Below, in pieces: positions 38,163 through 49,600 of a stretch of DNA of 64,000 nt. The translations under genes and the position numbers were made by a program. Within the stretch, counting starts at the first letter, position 1; every line of letters starts with the position of its first letter. The notes beneath the pieces were generated by a model. The model did no database searches. It had not been told where the DNA came from and saw only the letters and a list, made by a program, of their open reading frames with translations. The stretch lies in the NCBI RefSeq assembly GCF_030010375.1, contig NZ_JASCRY010000001.1:930001-994000 (forward strand). Reading direction: 5' to 3'. The stretch comes from Flavobacterium yafengii (lineage in GTDB: Bacteria; Bacteroidota; Bacteroidia; Flavobacteriales; Flavobacteriaceae).

Positions 38163-40024
38163 AATTCTTACTCAACATAGACAAAGTATTCCAGGAACTA
38201 TTACTTCAAGAGGATACTGATCGGGACAAAAAAATCACTAAAGATGATAATGGCCCTAAAAAATTTGTTTTGGTTGACGAAACTACCAAACAACAGGAGG
38301 CGATTGTCGGGACGTATCATTTGTCAAATTTATTACAGGAATTAGCCCAACTTAAGGACACAAATTCAGGAATGGGTGAAGTTGATTTGAGTCGCATTCA
38401 AGAGAATCCAGTACAACGAATTTCAAGAAAAATCAAGGATGATTATTGGGAGGAACTCACTCGTACCATTGATAAAAAAGGCTTGACACAAATTATTGAA
38501 GACGAAAAAACGTCCAGTGATGTGGCAACACTTTATGTTGCTGCCAAAGATAAACAGGGAGTTGCTTACTTTCAGGCATTAGAAAAAGAATTGCCAAATT
38601 TTAAAGTTGAAATTCTGCCTGAAAATTATTCGGTGGAATATGTGGAAACTTTAAATGAGAAACCAGGAATTCTGGCTTTGGCTTTGGAACAAAAAATTTA
38701 CAGTCTGCAAGGCGTTCCTTTTGTAGTTCCCGGCGGAAGATTTAACGAAATGTATGGTTGGGACAGCTATTTTATTGGTGTTGGCTTGTTAATAGATGGT
38801 CAGGTAGACAAAGCAATTGCGATTGCTGAAAATTTTAAATACCAAATTATACATTACGGAAAAATTCTAAATGCGAATAGAAGTTATTATTTGACAAGAA
38901 CGCAACCACCGTTATATTCTTCTTTGCTAATCGAAATTGTCAAAAAGAAAATGCCAAGTTTAGACTGGTTAAGAAGTCATTTGGAAACGGTCATTTTGGA
39001 ATACAATACGGTTTGGATGGTTCAAGGAAACCGATTAACTCCAACAGGTTTAAATAGATATAAAGCCGATGGAATTGGAATGCCCTTTGAAGTGGAGCCG
39101 GGACATTTTGATGATGTTTTAGAACCGTATGCTAAAAAACACAAGCTGCCTATTCGAGAATTTGAAAAGCAATATTTACAAAGAACGCTCGTGGATGCGG
39201 AACTGGATGAATATTTTGTTCACGATAGAAGCATGAGAGAAAGTGGACACGACACCACAAACCGACTCATTAATACGTGTGCCAATTTGAATTCAGTAGA
39301 TGTAAACAGTTTTCTTTATAAATACGAGAAAGATGTCGCTTACCTAATTGCTACCTATTTCGGGAACACTTTCCAAGTTGGTGATGTAGCTCATACTTCG
39401 GAGGAATGGGAGCAAAAAGCGCTTTTCCGTAAAGATAAAATGAACCAATTGTGCTGGAACGAAGCGTCAAGCATGTATTTTGATTATGATTTTGTAAATC
39501 ATGAGCAATTTCCGTTTGAAGCTGCAACAACATTTTTTCCTTTGTGGGCTGGGTTGTGTGATGAAAATCAGGCTAAAAAATTAGTAGAAGTAGCCTTGCC
39601 ACAATTTGTAAAAGCAGGTGGAATTACAGGAAGTACTAAGGCGAGTATCGCTAATGCTCCAAAAGAGGCACCGCAGCGACAATGGGATTATCCATTTGGT
39701 TGGGCACCGCACCAAATGTTGTTATGGGAAGGATTGATTAACTATAATTATTTAGATAAAGCACAAGAAATGGTCTACCGATGGTTGTGGTTAATTACTA
39801 AAAATGCGGTGGATTATAATGGAACGATTCCGGAAAAATTTGATTTGGAAATCAGTTCCCATAAAGTTTTTGCCGAATATGGAAATGTAGGAACTGAATT
39901 TGATTACATCGCAAAGGAAGGTTTTGGCTGGGTGAATGCGTCCTATCAATATGGATTACAAATTTTGAACGAAGAATTAAAACAGAAATTAGGAGAGTTG
40001 GTTTCTCCCGATGATATATTTTAG
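38159..40024 (+). CDS. Cytoplasmic GH37 trehalase of the fungal neutral trehalase type
   Basis: The protein has 621 residues and no signal peptide. GH37 signatures are PGGRFNEMYGWDSYF (signature 1) and QWDYPFGWAPHQ (signature 2). The catalytic Asp lies in RESGHDTTNR, and the proton acceptor lies in the EGFGW region near residue 600. Several segments match fungal neutral trehalases (yeast Nth1) better than E. coli TreA/TreF as I recall them: HYGKILNANRSYYL, ESGHDTTNR in place of ESGWDFSSR, and an N-terminal EF-hand-like loop DTDRDKKITKDD (residues 19-30) like the yeast calcium-binding loop. It hydrolyses trehalose to two glucose. The long regulatory N-terminal tail of the fungal enzyme is missing. 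Start at the ATGA overlap with the carrier. Confidence 0.9.
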   Translation: MKFLLNIDKVFQELLLQEDTDRDKKITKDDNGPKKFVLVDETTKQQEAIVGTYHLSNLLQELAQLKDTNSGMGEVDLSRIQENPVQRISRKIKDDYWEELTRTIDKKGLTQIIEDEKTSSDVATLYVAAKDKQGVAYFQALEKELPNFKVEILPENYSVEYVETLNEKPGILALALEQKIYSLQGVPFVVPGGRFNEMYGWDSYFIGVGLLIDGQVDKAIAIAENFKYQIIHYGKILNANRSYYLTRTQPPLYSSLLIEIVKKKMPSLDWLRSHLETVILEYNTVWMVQGNRLTPTGLNRYKADGIGMPFEVEPGHFDDVLEPYAKKHKLPIREFEKQYLQRTLVDAELDEYFVHDRSMRESGHDTTNRLINTCANLNSVDVNSFLYKYEKDVAYLIATYFGNTFQVGDVAHTSEEWEQKALFRKDKMNQLCWNEASSMYFDYDFVNHEQFPFEAATTFFPLWAGLCDENQAKKLVEVALPQFVKAGGITGSTKASIANAPKEAPQRQWDYPFGWAPHQMLLWEGLINYNYLDKAQEMVYRWLWLITKNAVDYNGTIPEKFDLEISSHKVFAEYGNVGTEFDYIAKEGFGWVNASYQYGLQILNEELKQKLGELVSPDDIF

Positions 40025-40097
40025 AGGTTAAAAAAATGTTTTTTGTTGTTTGAATGCATATTTTTTTTAACTTTATGATTCACTAAATGAATCAATT

Positions 40098-40523
40098 ATG
40101 ACAGTTAATCAAATTTTAAGCACTAAAGGAAAGGAAGTTTATTCCATACTTTCCACTAACACTGTATACGAAGCATTGACAGTGATGAGCGAAAAAAACA
40201 TCGGGGCTATTCTTATCATTGAAGATACAGTTTTGAAAGGGGTTTTATCTGAAAGAGATTATGCTCGAAAAATTGTTTTGAAAGCAAAATCTTCAAAGAA
40301 AGCCTTTGTTCATGAAATCATGGAGACAGATGTGGTTACGGTAAGTCCATCGGATAATTTAGAGTACTGCATGGAATTAATGAGTACAAAAAGAGTTCGA
40401 CATTTGCCGGTTCTGGAAAATGAAATTGTAATTGGGATTATCTCTATTAGTGACGTGGTAAAAGCCATAATCGAGATGCAAAAAGATACCATTCAACATT
40501 TAAACTCTTATATTACACAATAA
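40098..40523 (+). CDS. Small protein with two CBS domains
   Basis: The 141-residue protein is two tandem CBS domains (residues about 1-60 and 70-130) and nothing else: EALTVMSEKNIGAILII with GVLSERDYARKIV, and NLEYCMELMSTKRVRHLPVLE with GIISISDVVKAII. CBS pairs bind adenine nucleotides and usually sense energy charge. Standalone versions are common in Flavobacteria, but their partner is unknown. It is a single-gene unit: a short dyad (TGATTCA-5-TGAATCA at 40076-40094) lies right before the ATG and an intrinsic terminator follows. Confidence 0.9.
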   Translation: MTVNQILSTKGKEVYSILSTNTVYEALTVMSEKNIGAILIIEDTVLKGVLSERDYARKIVLKAKSSKKAFVHEIMETDVVTVSPSDNLEYCMELMSTKRVRHLPVLENEIVIGIISISDVVKAIIEMQKDTIQHLNSYITQ

Positions 40524-40550
40524 AAAGAATCAAAAAAGTTATAATTATAA

Positions 40551-40580
40551 AAAGCTGCCGTTAGTGCAGCTTTTTTTTTT
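40551..40580 (+). terminator. Terminator after the CBS gene
   Basis: AAAGCTGC and GCAGCTTT form an 8-bp stem around CGTTAGT, and the stem runs into a run of T. Strong intrinsic terminator ahead of the maeB promoter. Confidence 0.88.
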
Positions 40581-40650
40581 GGAATCAAAATACGCTTGTT
40601 TTTATACAAAAGAATGGGGGAAAAGTCCTCTTTTTTTAAATCAAGAGCCC

Positions 40651-40658
40651 TATCTTTG
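40651..40658 (+). promoter_or_regulatory. -7 promoter element TATCTTTG of maeB
   Basis: TATCTTTG fits TAnnTTTG and is 25 bases before the maeB ATG. No TTG -33 element is visible at the usual distance. Confidence 0.5.
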
Positions 40659-40683
40659 TACGCTAGAATAAAATCTAAAAACA

Positions 40684-42972
40684 ATGGACAAAAATAGCAA
40701 AAGAAGAGAAGCATTATTATACCACGCAAAGCCTACTCCTGGTAAAATTCAAGTAGTTCCCACTAAGAAATATGCAACACAAAGAGATTTATCTTTGGCA
40801 TATTCTCCTGGTGTAGCTGAGCCGTGTTTAGAAATTGCCAAAGATGTAAACAACGTTTATAAATATACTGCAAAAGGAAATTTAGTTGCCGTAATCACAA
40901 ATGGAACTGCAGTTTTAGGATTGGGTGACATTGGTCCCGAAGCATCAAAACCAGTAATGGAAGGGAAAGGATTGTTGTTTAAGATTTTTGCTGATATTGA
41001 TGTATTTGATATCGAGATTGGAACAAAAGATATTGAAGAATTCATTCAAACGGTTAAAAATATAGCGCCAACTTTTGGAGGTATTAATCTGGAAGATATT
41101 AAAGCGCCTGAGTCTTTTGAAATTGAAAGGCGATTGGTGGAGGAGTTAAATATTCCCGTGATGCACGATGATCAACACGGTACTGCCATCATATCATCGG
41201 CGGCATTGCTGAATGCTTTGGAATTAGCAGGTAAAAAAGCGGAAGATGTAAAAATGGTCGTTTCAGGAGCAGGTTCTGCGGCACTTGCTTGTGCTAATTT
41301 ATATGTTTTATTGGGTGTGAAATTAGAAAATATTTTGATGTTTAATAGTAAAGGCGTTTTGACAAAAGACAATCCGTCACTATCTGTTTTACAACAAAAA
41401 TACGCCCAAGATATAAAATCGATAAGTCTTGAGGAAGCATTAGTGGGTGCAGATCTTTTTTTAGGATTGTCATCAGGGGATATCATGACTCCAAAAATGT
41501 TGCTTGGAATGGCCGAGAATCCTATCGTTTTTGCGATGGCAAATCCAGATCCCGAAATAGATTATAACCTTGCTGTTGCCACACGTAAAGATATTATAAT
41601 GGCAACAGGTCGTTCGGACTTTCCTAATCAAGTAAATAATGTTCTTGGATTTCCCTATATTTTTAGAGGCGCATTAGATGTTCGTGCTACCAAAATAAAT
41701 GAGGAGATGAAAATGGCGGCTGTAAGAGCGCTTGCTGCATTAGCAAAAGAATCGGTTCCGGAACAAGTGAATATTGCTTACGGAGCTACTAAGTTGGTTT
41801 TTGGAAAAGAATATATTATTCCTTCTCCGTTCGATCCTAGGTTGATAACTGTTGTTGCACCAGCTGTTGCAAAAGCAGCTATGGATTCCGGAGTAGCATT
41901 AAACCCTATAACCGATTGGGCAAAGTATGAAGAAGAGCTTTTAGATCGTTTAGGGAATGATAATAAAATGGTTCGATTGATCGCTAATAGAGCTAAAATG
42001 GATCCTAAAAAAATTGTTTTTGCTGAGGCGGACCATTTAGATGTCCTTAAAGCAGCACAAATTGTATTAGAAGAAGGTATCGGTTTTCCAATTTTATTGG
42101 GAAACAAAGAAACTATTTTAGAATTAAAAGAAGAACTAGGCTTTTATGCTGATGTTCAGATTATAGATCCAAAAATTAAAGAAGAGGAAGCTAGAAGAAA
42201 CAAGTTTGCTACAACGTATTGGACATCCAGACAAAGAAGAGGGATTTCATTATTGGATGCTCAGAAGTTAATGCGTGAAAGAAACTATTTCGCGGCCATG
42301 ATGGTCAATGAAGGAGAAGCGGATGCATTAGTAACGGGATATTCCAGAAGTTATCCATCGGTAGTAAAACCTATATTACAGCTTATCGAAAAAGCACCTG
42401 GCGCTTCTCTAGTTGCCACTACAAATATGATGATGACGGCTCGTGGGCCAATGTTTTTGTCGGATACCGCAATAAACATTAATCCATCTGCAGATGATTT
42501 AGCTAAAATTGCCATTATGACAGCAAAAACAGCTAGAATGTTTGGAGTAGAGCCGGTAATTGCGATGATATCCTATTCGAATTTTGGATCATCAACAAAT
42601 GAAAGTGCATCAAAAGTGAGAGAAGCTGTTGCTTATTTACATAAAAATCATCCTGATATGATTATTGATGGTGAGCTTCAAGCAGATTTTGCATTGAATC
42701 CTGAAATGTTAAAAGAAAAATTCCCTTTTTCTAAGTTAGCCGGAAAGAAAGTAAATACGTTGATTTTTCCTAATCTGGAATCAGCTAATATTACCTACAA
42801 ATTATTGAAAGAATTGAATAAAGTAGACTCAATAGGACCTATTATGTTAGGAATGGGGAAACCGGTTCACATATTTCAATTAGGTGCAAGTGTTGAGGAA
42901 ATGGTTAACATGGCAGCAATTGCTGTGATTGATGCGCAGGAAAAAGGAAAGAAAAAAGCAAATTTAATTTAG
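40684..42972 (+). CDS. maeB: NADP-dependent malic enzyme with C-terminal phosphotransacetylase domain (MaeB)
   Basis: The bifunctional protein of 762 residues has an N-terminal malic enzyme domain (residues 1-425) with YSPGVAEPCLEIAKD, GLGDIGPEASKPVMEGK, PVMHDDQHGTAI and the nucleotide-binding VVSGAGSAALA. The C-terminal part (about 430-762) is phosphotransacetylase-like (FAEADHLDVLKAAQI, LVTGYSRSYPSVVKP, LVATTNMMM). It decarboxylates malate to pyruvate with NADP; the PTA part is thought to sense acetyl-CoA rather than to catalyse. Length matches E. coli MaeB. It is the first gene of the conserved maeB-ruvA-sprA region. Confidence 0.95.
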   Translation: MDKNSKRREALLYHAKPTPGKIQVVPTKKYATQRDLSLAYSPGVAEPCLEIAKDVNNVYKYTAKGNLVAVITNGTAVLGLGDIGPEASKPVMEGKGLLFKIFADIDVFDIEIGTKDIEEFIQTVKNIAPTFGGINLEDIKAPESFEIERRLVEELNIPVMHDDQHGTAIISSAALLNALELAGKKAEDVKMVVSGAGSAALACANLYVLLGVKLENILMFNSKGVLTKDNPSLSVLQQKYAQDIKSISLEEALVGADLFLGLSSGDIMTPKMLLGMAENPIVFAMANPDPEIDYNLAVATRKDIIMATGRSDFPNQVNNVLGFPYIFRGALDVRATKINEEMKMAAVRALAALAKESVPEQVNIAYGATKLVFGKEYIIPSPFDPRLITVVAPAVAKAAMDSGVALNPITDWAKYEEELLDRLGNDNKMVRLIANRAKMDPKKIVFAEADHLDVLKAAQIVLEEGIGFPILLGNKETILELKEELGFYADVQIIDPKIKEEEARRNKFATTYWTSRQRRGISLLDAQKLMRERNYFAAMMVNEGEADALVTGYSRSYPSVVKPILQLIEKAPGASLVATTNMMMTARGPMFLSDTAININPSADDLAKIAIMTAKTARMFGVEPVIAMISYSNFGSSTNESASKVREAVAYLHKNHPDMIIDGELQADFALNPEMLKEKFPFSKLAGKKVNTLIFPNLESANITYKLLKELNKVDSIGPIMLGMGKPVHIFQLGASVEEMVNMAAIAVIDAQEKGKKKANLI

Positions 42973-43011
42973 TTTAATAATCTATAAGTTATAAGCGAAG
43001 TTAAATTGATG

Positions 43012-43046
43012 AATATAATAAAATTATGTGCTAATTTTATTATATT
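43012..43046. repeat. Perfect 15-bp AT-only palindrome before ruvA
   Basis: AATATAATAAAATTA and TAATTTTATTATATT are exact inverted repeats around TGTGC. All thirty stem bases are A or T. The right arm overlaps a TATATTTG -7 element (43041-43048). It may be a weak terminator for maeB, although no T run follows, or a protein-binding dyad at the ruvA promoter. Confidence 0.6.
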
Positions 43047-43048
43047 TG
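43041..43048 (+). promoter_or_regulatory. -7 promoter element TATATTTG of ruvA-sprA
   Basis: TATATTTG fits TAnnTTTG and is 19 bases before the ruvA ATG. It coincides with the end of the AT palindrome. Confidence 0.45.
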
Positions 43049-43067
43049 GTGATATATTTAAGAATTA

Positions 43068-43649
43068 ATGATAGCACATTTACAAGGAAAATTAGTAGAG
43101 AAATCGCCCACGCAAATAATTATTGATTGCGGAGGAGTTGGTTATCATGTAAATATTTCTTTACATACTTATTCTTTGCTTCCGAATACGGATTTTATAA
43201 AAGTATATACGCATCTTCAAATAAAAGAGGATGCGCATACACTTTTTGGTTTTGTGGAAAAGTCGGAAAGAGAGATTTTCAAAATGTTATTATCAGTCTC
43301 TGGAATAGGGGCAAGCATAGCAAGAACAATGCTTTCGTCATTAGACCCAAAACAAATTACTAATGCAATAGCATCTGGTGATGTGGTAACCATTCAATCT
43401 ATAAAAGGGATAGGGAGTAAAACTGCGCAAAGAGTAATACTGGATTTGAAAGATAAGGTATTAAAATTGTATGATTTAGATGAAGTTTCTATGTCGCAAA
43501 GCAATACAAATCGAGATGAGGCGTTATCAGCTTTGGAAGTTTTGGGATTTTTACGAAAATCTTCAGAAAGAGTGGTGGAAAAGATTGTCAAAGAAGACCC
43601 AGACGCTTCTGTGGAGTCAATCATCAAGAAGGCTTTAAAAAACCTATAG
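43068..43649 (+). CDS. ruvA: Holliday junction-binding protein RuvA
   Basis: The 193-residue protein has the RuvA layout: an N-terminal OB fold (MIAHLQGKLVEKSPTQIIIDCGGVGYHVNIS), tandem helix-hairpin-helix motifs (VSGIGASIARTML, IKGIGSKTAQRVILDLKDK) and a C-terminal domain III (DEALSALEVLGFLRKSSERVV) that contacts RuvB. It binds four-way junctions as a tetramer and loads the RuvB motor encoded at 6137. sprA starts 24 bases after its stop, so the two share a transcript although their roles are unrelated. Confidence 0.96.
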   Translation: MIAHLQGKLVEKSPTQIIIDCGGVGYHVNISLHTYSLLPNTDFIKVYTHLQIKEDAHTLFGFVEKSEREIFKMLLSVSGIGASIARTMLSSLDPKQITNAIASGDVVTIQSIKGIGSKTAQRVILDLKDKVLKLYDLDEVSMSQSNTNRDEALSALEVLGFLRKSSERVVEKIVKEDPDASVESIIKKALKNL

Positions 43650-43673
43650 AGGTATTCAAGTAACACGAGTTGT

Positions 43674-46600
43674 ATGCATAAAATTTGTATTTTTTTGCTT
43701 GTATTATTCTGTGGTTTTGCATCGCAAGCCCAAGTAAATCAAGCAGCTCAGGATACCGTTAAAACTGGATTTTCTATTGGAAAAGTCCAGCTAAAAAACC
43801 CAAAGAGTATTCTCTCAGCTTATACCTATGACCCTATAACAGACAGGTATATTTACACAAATTCTGTTGATGGATTCTCTATCAATTATCCTATTATATT
43901 GACGCCAAAAGAATACGAGAAATTGGTTTTGAAAGAATCAATGCGCGATTATTTCAAAAAAAAGGTTGATGCTATTGAAGGTAAAAAAGAAGGTAGCGAA
44001 GAAGCAAAAAAAGATTTATTGCCAAGATATTATGTAAAATCAGGGCTTTTTGAATCTATTTTTGGAAGTAATACCATTGATGTAAAACCTACCGGATCTA
44101 TAGAAATGGATTTAGGAATGCGTTATACAAAACAAGACAATCCCTCTTTTTCGCCAAGAAACAGGTCCAATCTTTCTTTTGATTTTGATCAAAGGATAAG
44201 TATGAGCTTGATGGGAAAAGTAGGAACGCGACTTAATGTAAACGCTAATTACGATACGCAATCAACATTTGCTTTTCAAAATTTAATGAAGTTGGAATAT
44301 GCGCCTTCAGAAGACGATATTATCCAAAAAATTGAAGTAGGAAATGTGAGTATGCCTTTGAATAGTTCTTTGATTAGAGGCGCACAAAGTTTATTTGGTG
44401 TAAAAACACAATTGCAATTTGGAAAAACGACTATTACCGGAGTTTTTTCTGAGCAAAAATCACAAACGAAAAGTTTAATCGCTCAAGGCGGAGGGACAAT
44501 TCAAGATTTTGATATGTTTGCATTGGATTATGATAATGACAGACACTTTTTCTTATCCCAATACTTTAGAAACAGATACGATAAATCATTAGTAAATTAT
44601 CCATTTATAGACAGTAGGGTTCAAATTACCCGACTTGAAATTTGGGTAACCAACAAACAAAATAGGGTAGTAGTTACCAATAATAACCTCAGAAATATTA
44701 TTGCACTTCAAGATTTAGGGGAAGCACAACTAAATGGTTTAACGGATAATGAAGTGGTTGTTTTAGATCCTATTCCTGCCAGTCCTCCGTTTTTTATTGC
44801 AGGGCCTGATGCTCCAACAGATAATAAAAACAATGCATATAATCCTGAATTAATACAAGTCGGTGGTGGTTTGTTGAATCCAAATATTCGTGAAATTGTA
44901 ACGGCAAACTCAGGTTTTAATACCACTGTAAGCGAAGGGCAAGATTACTCTAAATTAGAAAATGCTCGAAAGCTGAATCCAAATGAATACACGTATAACG
45001 CGCAATTAGGATATATCTCATTACAACAAAGATTGGCTAATGATGAGGTTTTGGCGGTTGCTTACCAATATACAATTGGAGACCAAGTGTATCAAGTGGG
45101 TGAATTTGGAAATGATGGAGTGGATGCGACAGTAGTCACAGGAGACAGTCCTTCAAATCAAGCCATTATTTCTCAAAGTTTGATTTTGAAAATGCTGAAA
45201 AGTAATTTGACCAATGTGAAAAACCCAGTTTGGAACTTGATGATGAAAAATATCTATCAGATTCCGGGTGCTTATCAAGTAAAACAAGAGGATTTTAGAT
45301 TTAACATTCTTTACACGGATCCTTCTCCCTTAAATTACATTACTGAAGTTCCGGGAAGTCCTTTTCCATCGAATCCGTTACCTCAGAATGAAGTTGCCGA
45401 AACGCCTTTGTTGAAAGTTTTTAACTTGGATAAATTAAATTATAACAATGATCCTCAAGCTGGAGGTGATGGTTTTTTTGATTTTATGCCGGGCTTAACG
45501 ATGGATGCTCAATACGGAAGAATCATTTTTACAACTAAAGAACCATTTGGAGAACTGTTATTCTCTAAATTATCAAATACAGGATCTGGAGAAAATTATA
45601 ACAATACTAGTTCTTATAATGAAAATCAAAAGAAATATGTGTTTCGTAGTATGTACCGAAACACACAATCAGGCGCTTTGCAGGACAGCGATAAAAATAA
45701 ATTTTTATTAAGAGGAAAATATAAATCATCTGGCGGAGACGGAATACCAATTGGGGCTTTAAATGTGCCGCAAGGTTCTGTTGTGGTTACCGCAGCAGGA
45801 AGAGTTTTAGTTGAAGGAATTGATTATAGTGTAAATTATCAACTGGGAAGAGTGCAGATTTTAGATCCGTCACTTCAAGCTTCCAATACGCCTATTGAAG
45901 TTTCATTGGAAAATAATTCCGTTTTTGGTTTACAAACCAGAAGATTTATGGGTGTAAATGTGGAACATAAAATTTCGGATAATTTCTTGATTGGAGGAAC
46001 ATTCCTTAAGATGACTGAAAGACCATTTACTCAAAAATCAAGCTTTGGTCAGGAATCAGTTAACAATACTATTTTTGGATTTAATACTAATTTTTCAACC
46101 GAAGTTCCTTTCTTGACTCGATTGGTTAATAAATTACCAAATGTAGATACTGATGTGCCATCTAATCTTTCTGTAAGAGGAGAAATTGCTTTTTTGAAAC
46201 CAGATACCCCAAAAGCAGATCAATTTCAAGGTGAGTCTACCATTTATGTTGATGATTTCGAAGGGTCGCAATCTACCATTGATATGCGTTCTCCGTATGC
46301 TTGGAGTCTGTCATCAACACCGGAAAGAAATACCATGAGCACGTATGATTTCAATGCGAATGCAAATGATTTGAGTTATGGATTTAAAAGAGCCAAACTA
46401 GCTTGGTATTCTATTGATCCTATTTTTTATACTCAAAAGCCAGCAGGAATTTCAAATCAAGATTTATCTTTCAACAATACCAGAAGAATTTTTAGTGAGG
46501 AATTGTATCCTTTGACAGATATTGCACAAGGACAGTCTCAGGTTATAAATACATTGGATTTAAGTTATTATCCTTCTGATAGAGGTCCATATAATAACAG

Positions 46601-49600
46601 TTTGAATTCGGCTACAAATCCAAGAGATAATTTTGGAGGAATTATGCGATCATTAAATTCGACTAATTTCGAACAAGGAAATGTTGAATATATTCAGTTT
46701 TGGGTATTAGATCCTTATGTAGGAAACGGTCAGGTGCAACAATCTAATACTGGAAAAATTTATTTCAATTTAGGTGAAATATCTGAAGATGTTTTGAAAG
46801 ATGGAAGAAAACAATATGAAAACGGACTTGGACCAGATCAGATATTAGTTAATCCACAACCATTATGGGGAGATGTTCCGGCCTCTCAATCTTTAATTTA
46901 TGCTTTTGACACTAATGTAGCAAACAGAACGAATCAAGATATTGGTCTGGATGGTTTGGCTAATGCCAATGAAGGAGCCGTGTATACAAATTTCGCCTCA
47001 GAGTTAGATCCAGCGGCAGATGATTATACGTTTTATTTAAATGCAGACGGTGGCGTTTTAGATCGTTATAAAAATTACAACGGTACAGAAAACAACTCGG
47101 CAGTTGATATTAATGACCCTAACAGAGGATCAACAACCGTTCCTGATGTAGAGGATATCAACAGAGATAATACCATGAACACTATCAATGCGTATTACGA
47201 ATACAGTATTGATGTTCAGCCAAACATGAATGTGGGGCAAAATTATATTACTGATATAAGAAATACCCAAGTGACTTTGCCGGATGGCTCGACTACAGAT
47301 GCGAGATGGTTGCAGTTTAAAATACCGGTTTCACAACCTGAAAATACCATAGGAAACATTTCTGATTTTAGATCTATACGTTTCATGAGAATGTTTATGA
47401 CAGGTTTTAGTGAAGAAGTAACCGTTCGTTTTGGTGCCCTAGATTTGGTAAGAGGAGAATGGAGACGATATACGAATACACTTGATTTTAACGATACTAA
47501 TGTTGCTGATGATGGTACTAATCTAGATGTTTTAGCGGTTAATGTTCAGGAAAATAATGAGAGATGTCCAATAAATTATATTGTTCCTCCAGGAGTACAG
47601 CGGGAACAACTATATAACAATAATACGGTTATCAATCAAAATGAGCAGTCGTTAGCATTGAGGGTTTCTGGAAACGGATTAGAACCAGAAGATTCCAGAG
47701 CAGTTTTTAAAAATGTAAGTATTGATATGCGTCAATTCAAGAAACTGAAAATGTTTTTACACGCAGAATCATTGCCAAATGAAGTTGTGCTTCAAGACAA
47801 TCAAATGGTTGGATTCATTCGTTTTGGTAATGACTTTACTCAAAATTTCTATCAAATTGAAATCCCTTTAAAAGTGACGAGTCCATCTTCTGCTTCAAAT
47901 ACAGATTGTTCTCCTTTGAGTGCTGAGGAAGTTTGGCCTGAGGAAAATGAGATTGATTTGTCATTGGCTTTATTGACAAAATTGAAGATTCTCGCAATGA
48001 GTATTAATCCAAGTACATTGCCTTTGGATGGTATTTATTATCCGGATAATGATCCGGCAAATACTGAAGGTGACGGAAGTGATAGGTTGCGATTGGGTAT
48101 AAAAGGAAATCCTAATTTTGGATTAGTGCGTACGCTGATGGTTGGTTTAAAAAACAATGAATCCCGAAATGATGTCAAAGGAGAAGTGTGGTTTAATGAA
48201 TTACGCTTAGCTGATATGGATAATCAAGGCGGAATGGCAGCTGTGTTGAATGTAGATACAAATTTAGCTGATTTTGCTACAGTTTCTGCTTCAGGTAAAA
48301 AAAGTACTATTGGTTTTGGAACTTTAGAACAAGGACCAAACGAAAGAAACCGTGAGGATACAGAGCAATATAGTATTGTGACCAATGTGAATCTTGGTAA
48401 ATTATTACCTCCAAAATGGCAAATTAATCTGCCTTTCAATTATGCTATTGGCGAGGAGACTATAACTCCGGAATATGATCCTTTTAATCAAGACATAAAA
48501 CTAAAACAATTGCTTGCTAATACGGCTAATCAGAACGAAAAAGACAATATTGAAAAAAGAGCCATTGATTATACAAAACGTAAAAGTATAAACTTCATTG
48601 GGGTTAGAAAAGACAGAAGTCCAGAACAAAAACAACACGTATACGATCCGGAGAACTTTACTTTCTCTCAATCTTTTAATGAAGTGGAAAGACATGATTT
48701 TGAAATTGAAGATTATGTAGACCAACAGGTAAATTCATCGGTGGATTATGCTTATACTTTTAAACCAAAATCAGTAGAGCCTTTCAAGAAGACAAAATTT
48801 ATGAAAAAAAGTAATTATTGGAAATTGTTAAGCGATTTCAATTTTAATTATTTGCCTTCAAATATTTCATTTAATACTAATATCATCAGACAGTACAACC
48901 GTCAGCAATTTAGACAGGTAGATGTGGAAGGAATTGGACTGGATCCTTTGTATCGAAGAAATTTTGCTTTCAATTATCAATATGGATTTAATTATAATTT
49001 GACTAAATCTTTGAAACTAAATTATACGGCATCTTCCAGTAATATTGTAAAAAATTATTTGAATGAAGATAATGAGCCGATAGATACTTTTACAATTTGG
49101 GACAGTTATTGGGATATTGGAGATCCAAATCAGCACATGCAGCAATTGGTTGTGAATTATGAAATTCCAATCAATAAAATTCCATTATTTAGTTTTGTCA
49201 AAGCTAATTATTCCTATACTGGAGACTATAGCTGGCAACGTACTTCTAATGCATTGTCTCAAATAGAAATTGAAGGAAACAGTTATAATTTAGGGAACAC
49301 GATTCAAAATGCGAGTTCAAACAATTTGAATGCAACTTTCAATATGGATATGTTGTATAAATATTTAGGACTTACAAAAAACGCAAATAAAACAGTCCCA
49401 AAACCTAAAGCAACTGCTCCAAAACCAGGTGAGAAAATAGTAAATACAAATGCTAATCAAGTACCAAAAAATAATGAATTCGTAGATGGTTTCATAGGTG
49501 TTTTAACCAGTATTAAAAACATCCAAATGAATTACACCTATAACAGTGGTACGGTTTTACCAGGATATACTCCAAGTGTAGGATTTCTTGGTTCATCAAG

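Noticed and set aside
8238..40024. Sugar island as a recent mobile element
   Set aside because: No integrase, transposase, direct repeats or tRNA were found at its borders, and base composition does not visibly change.
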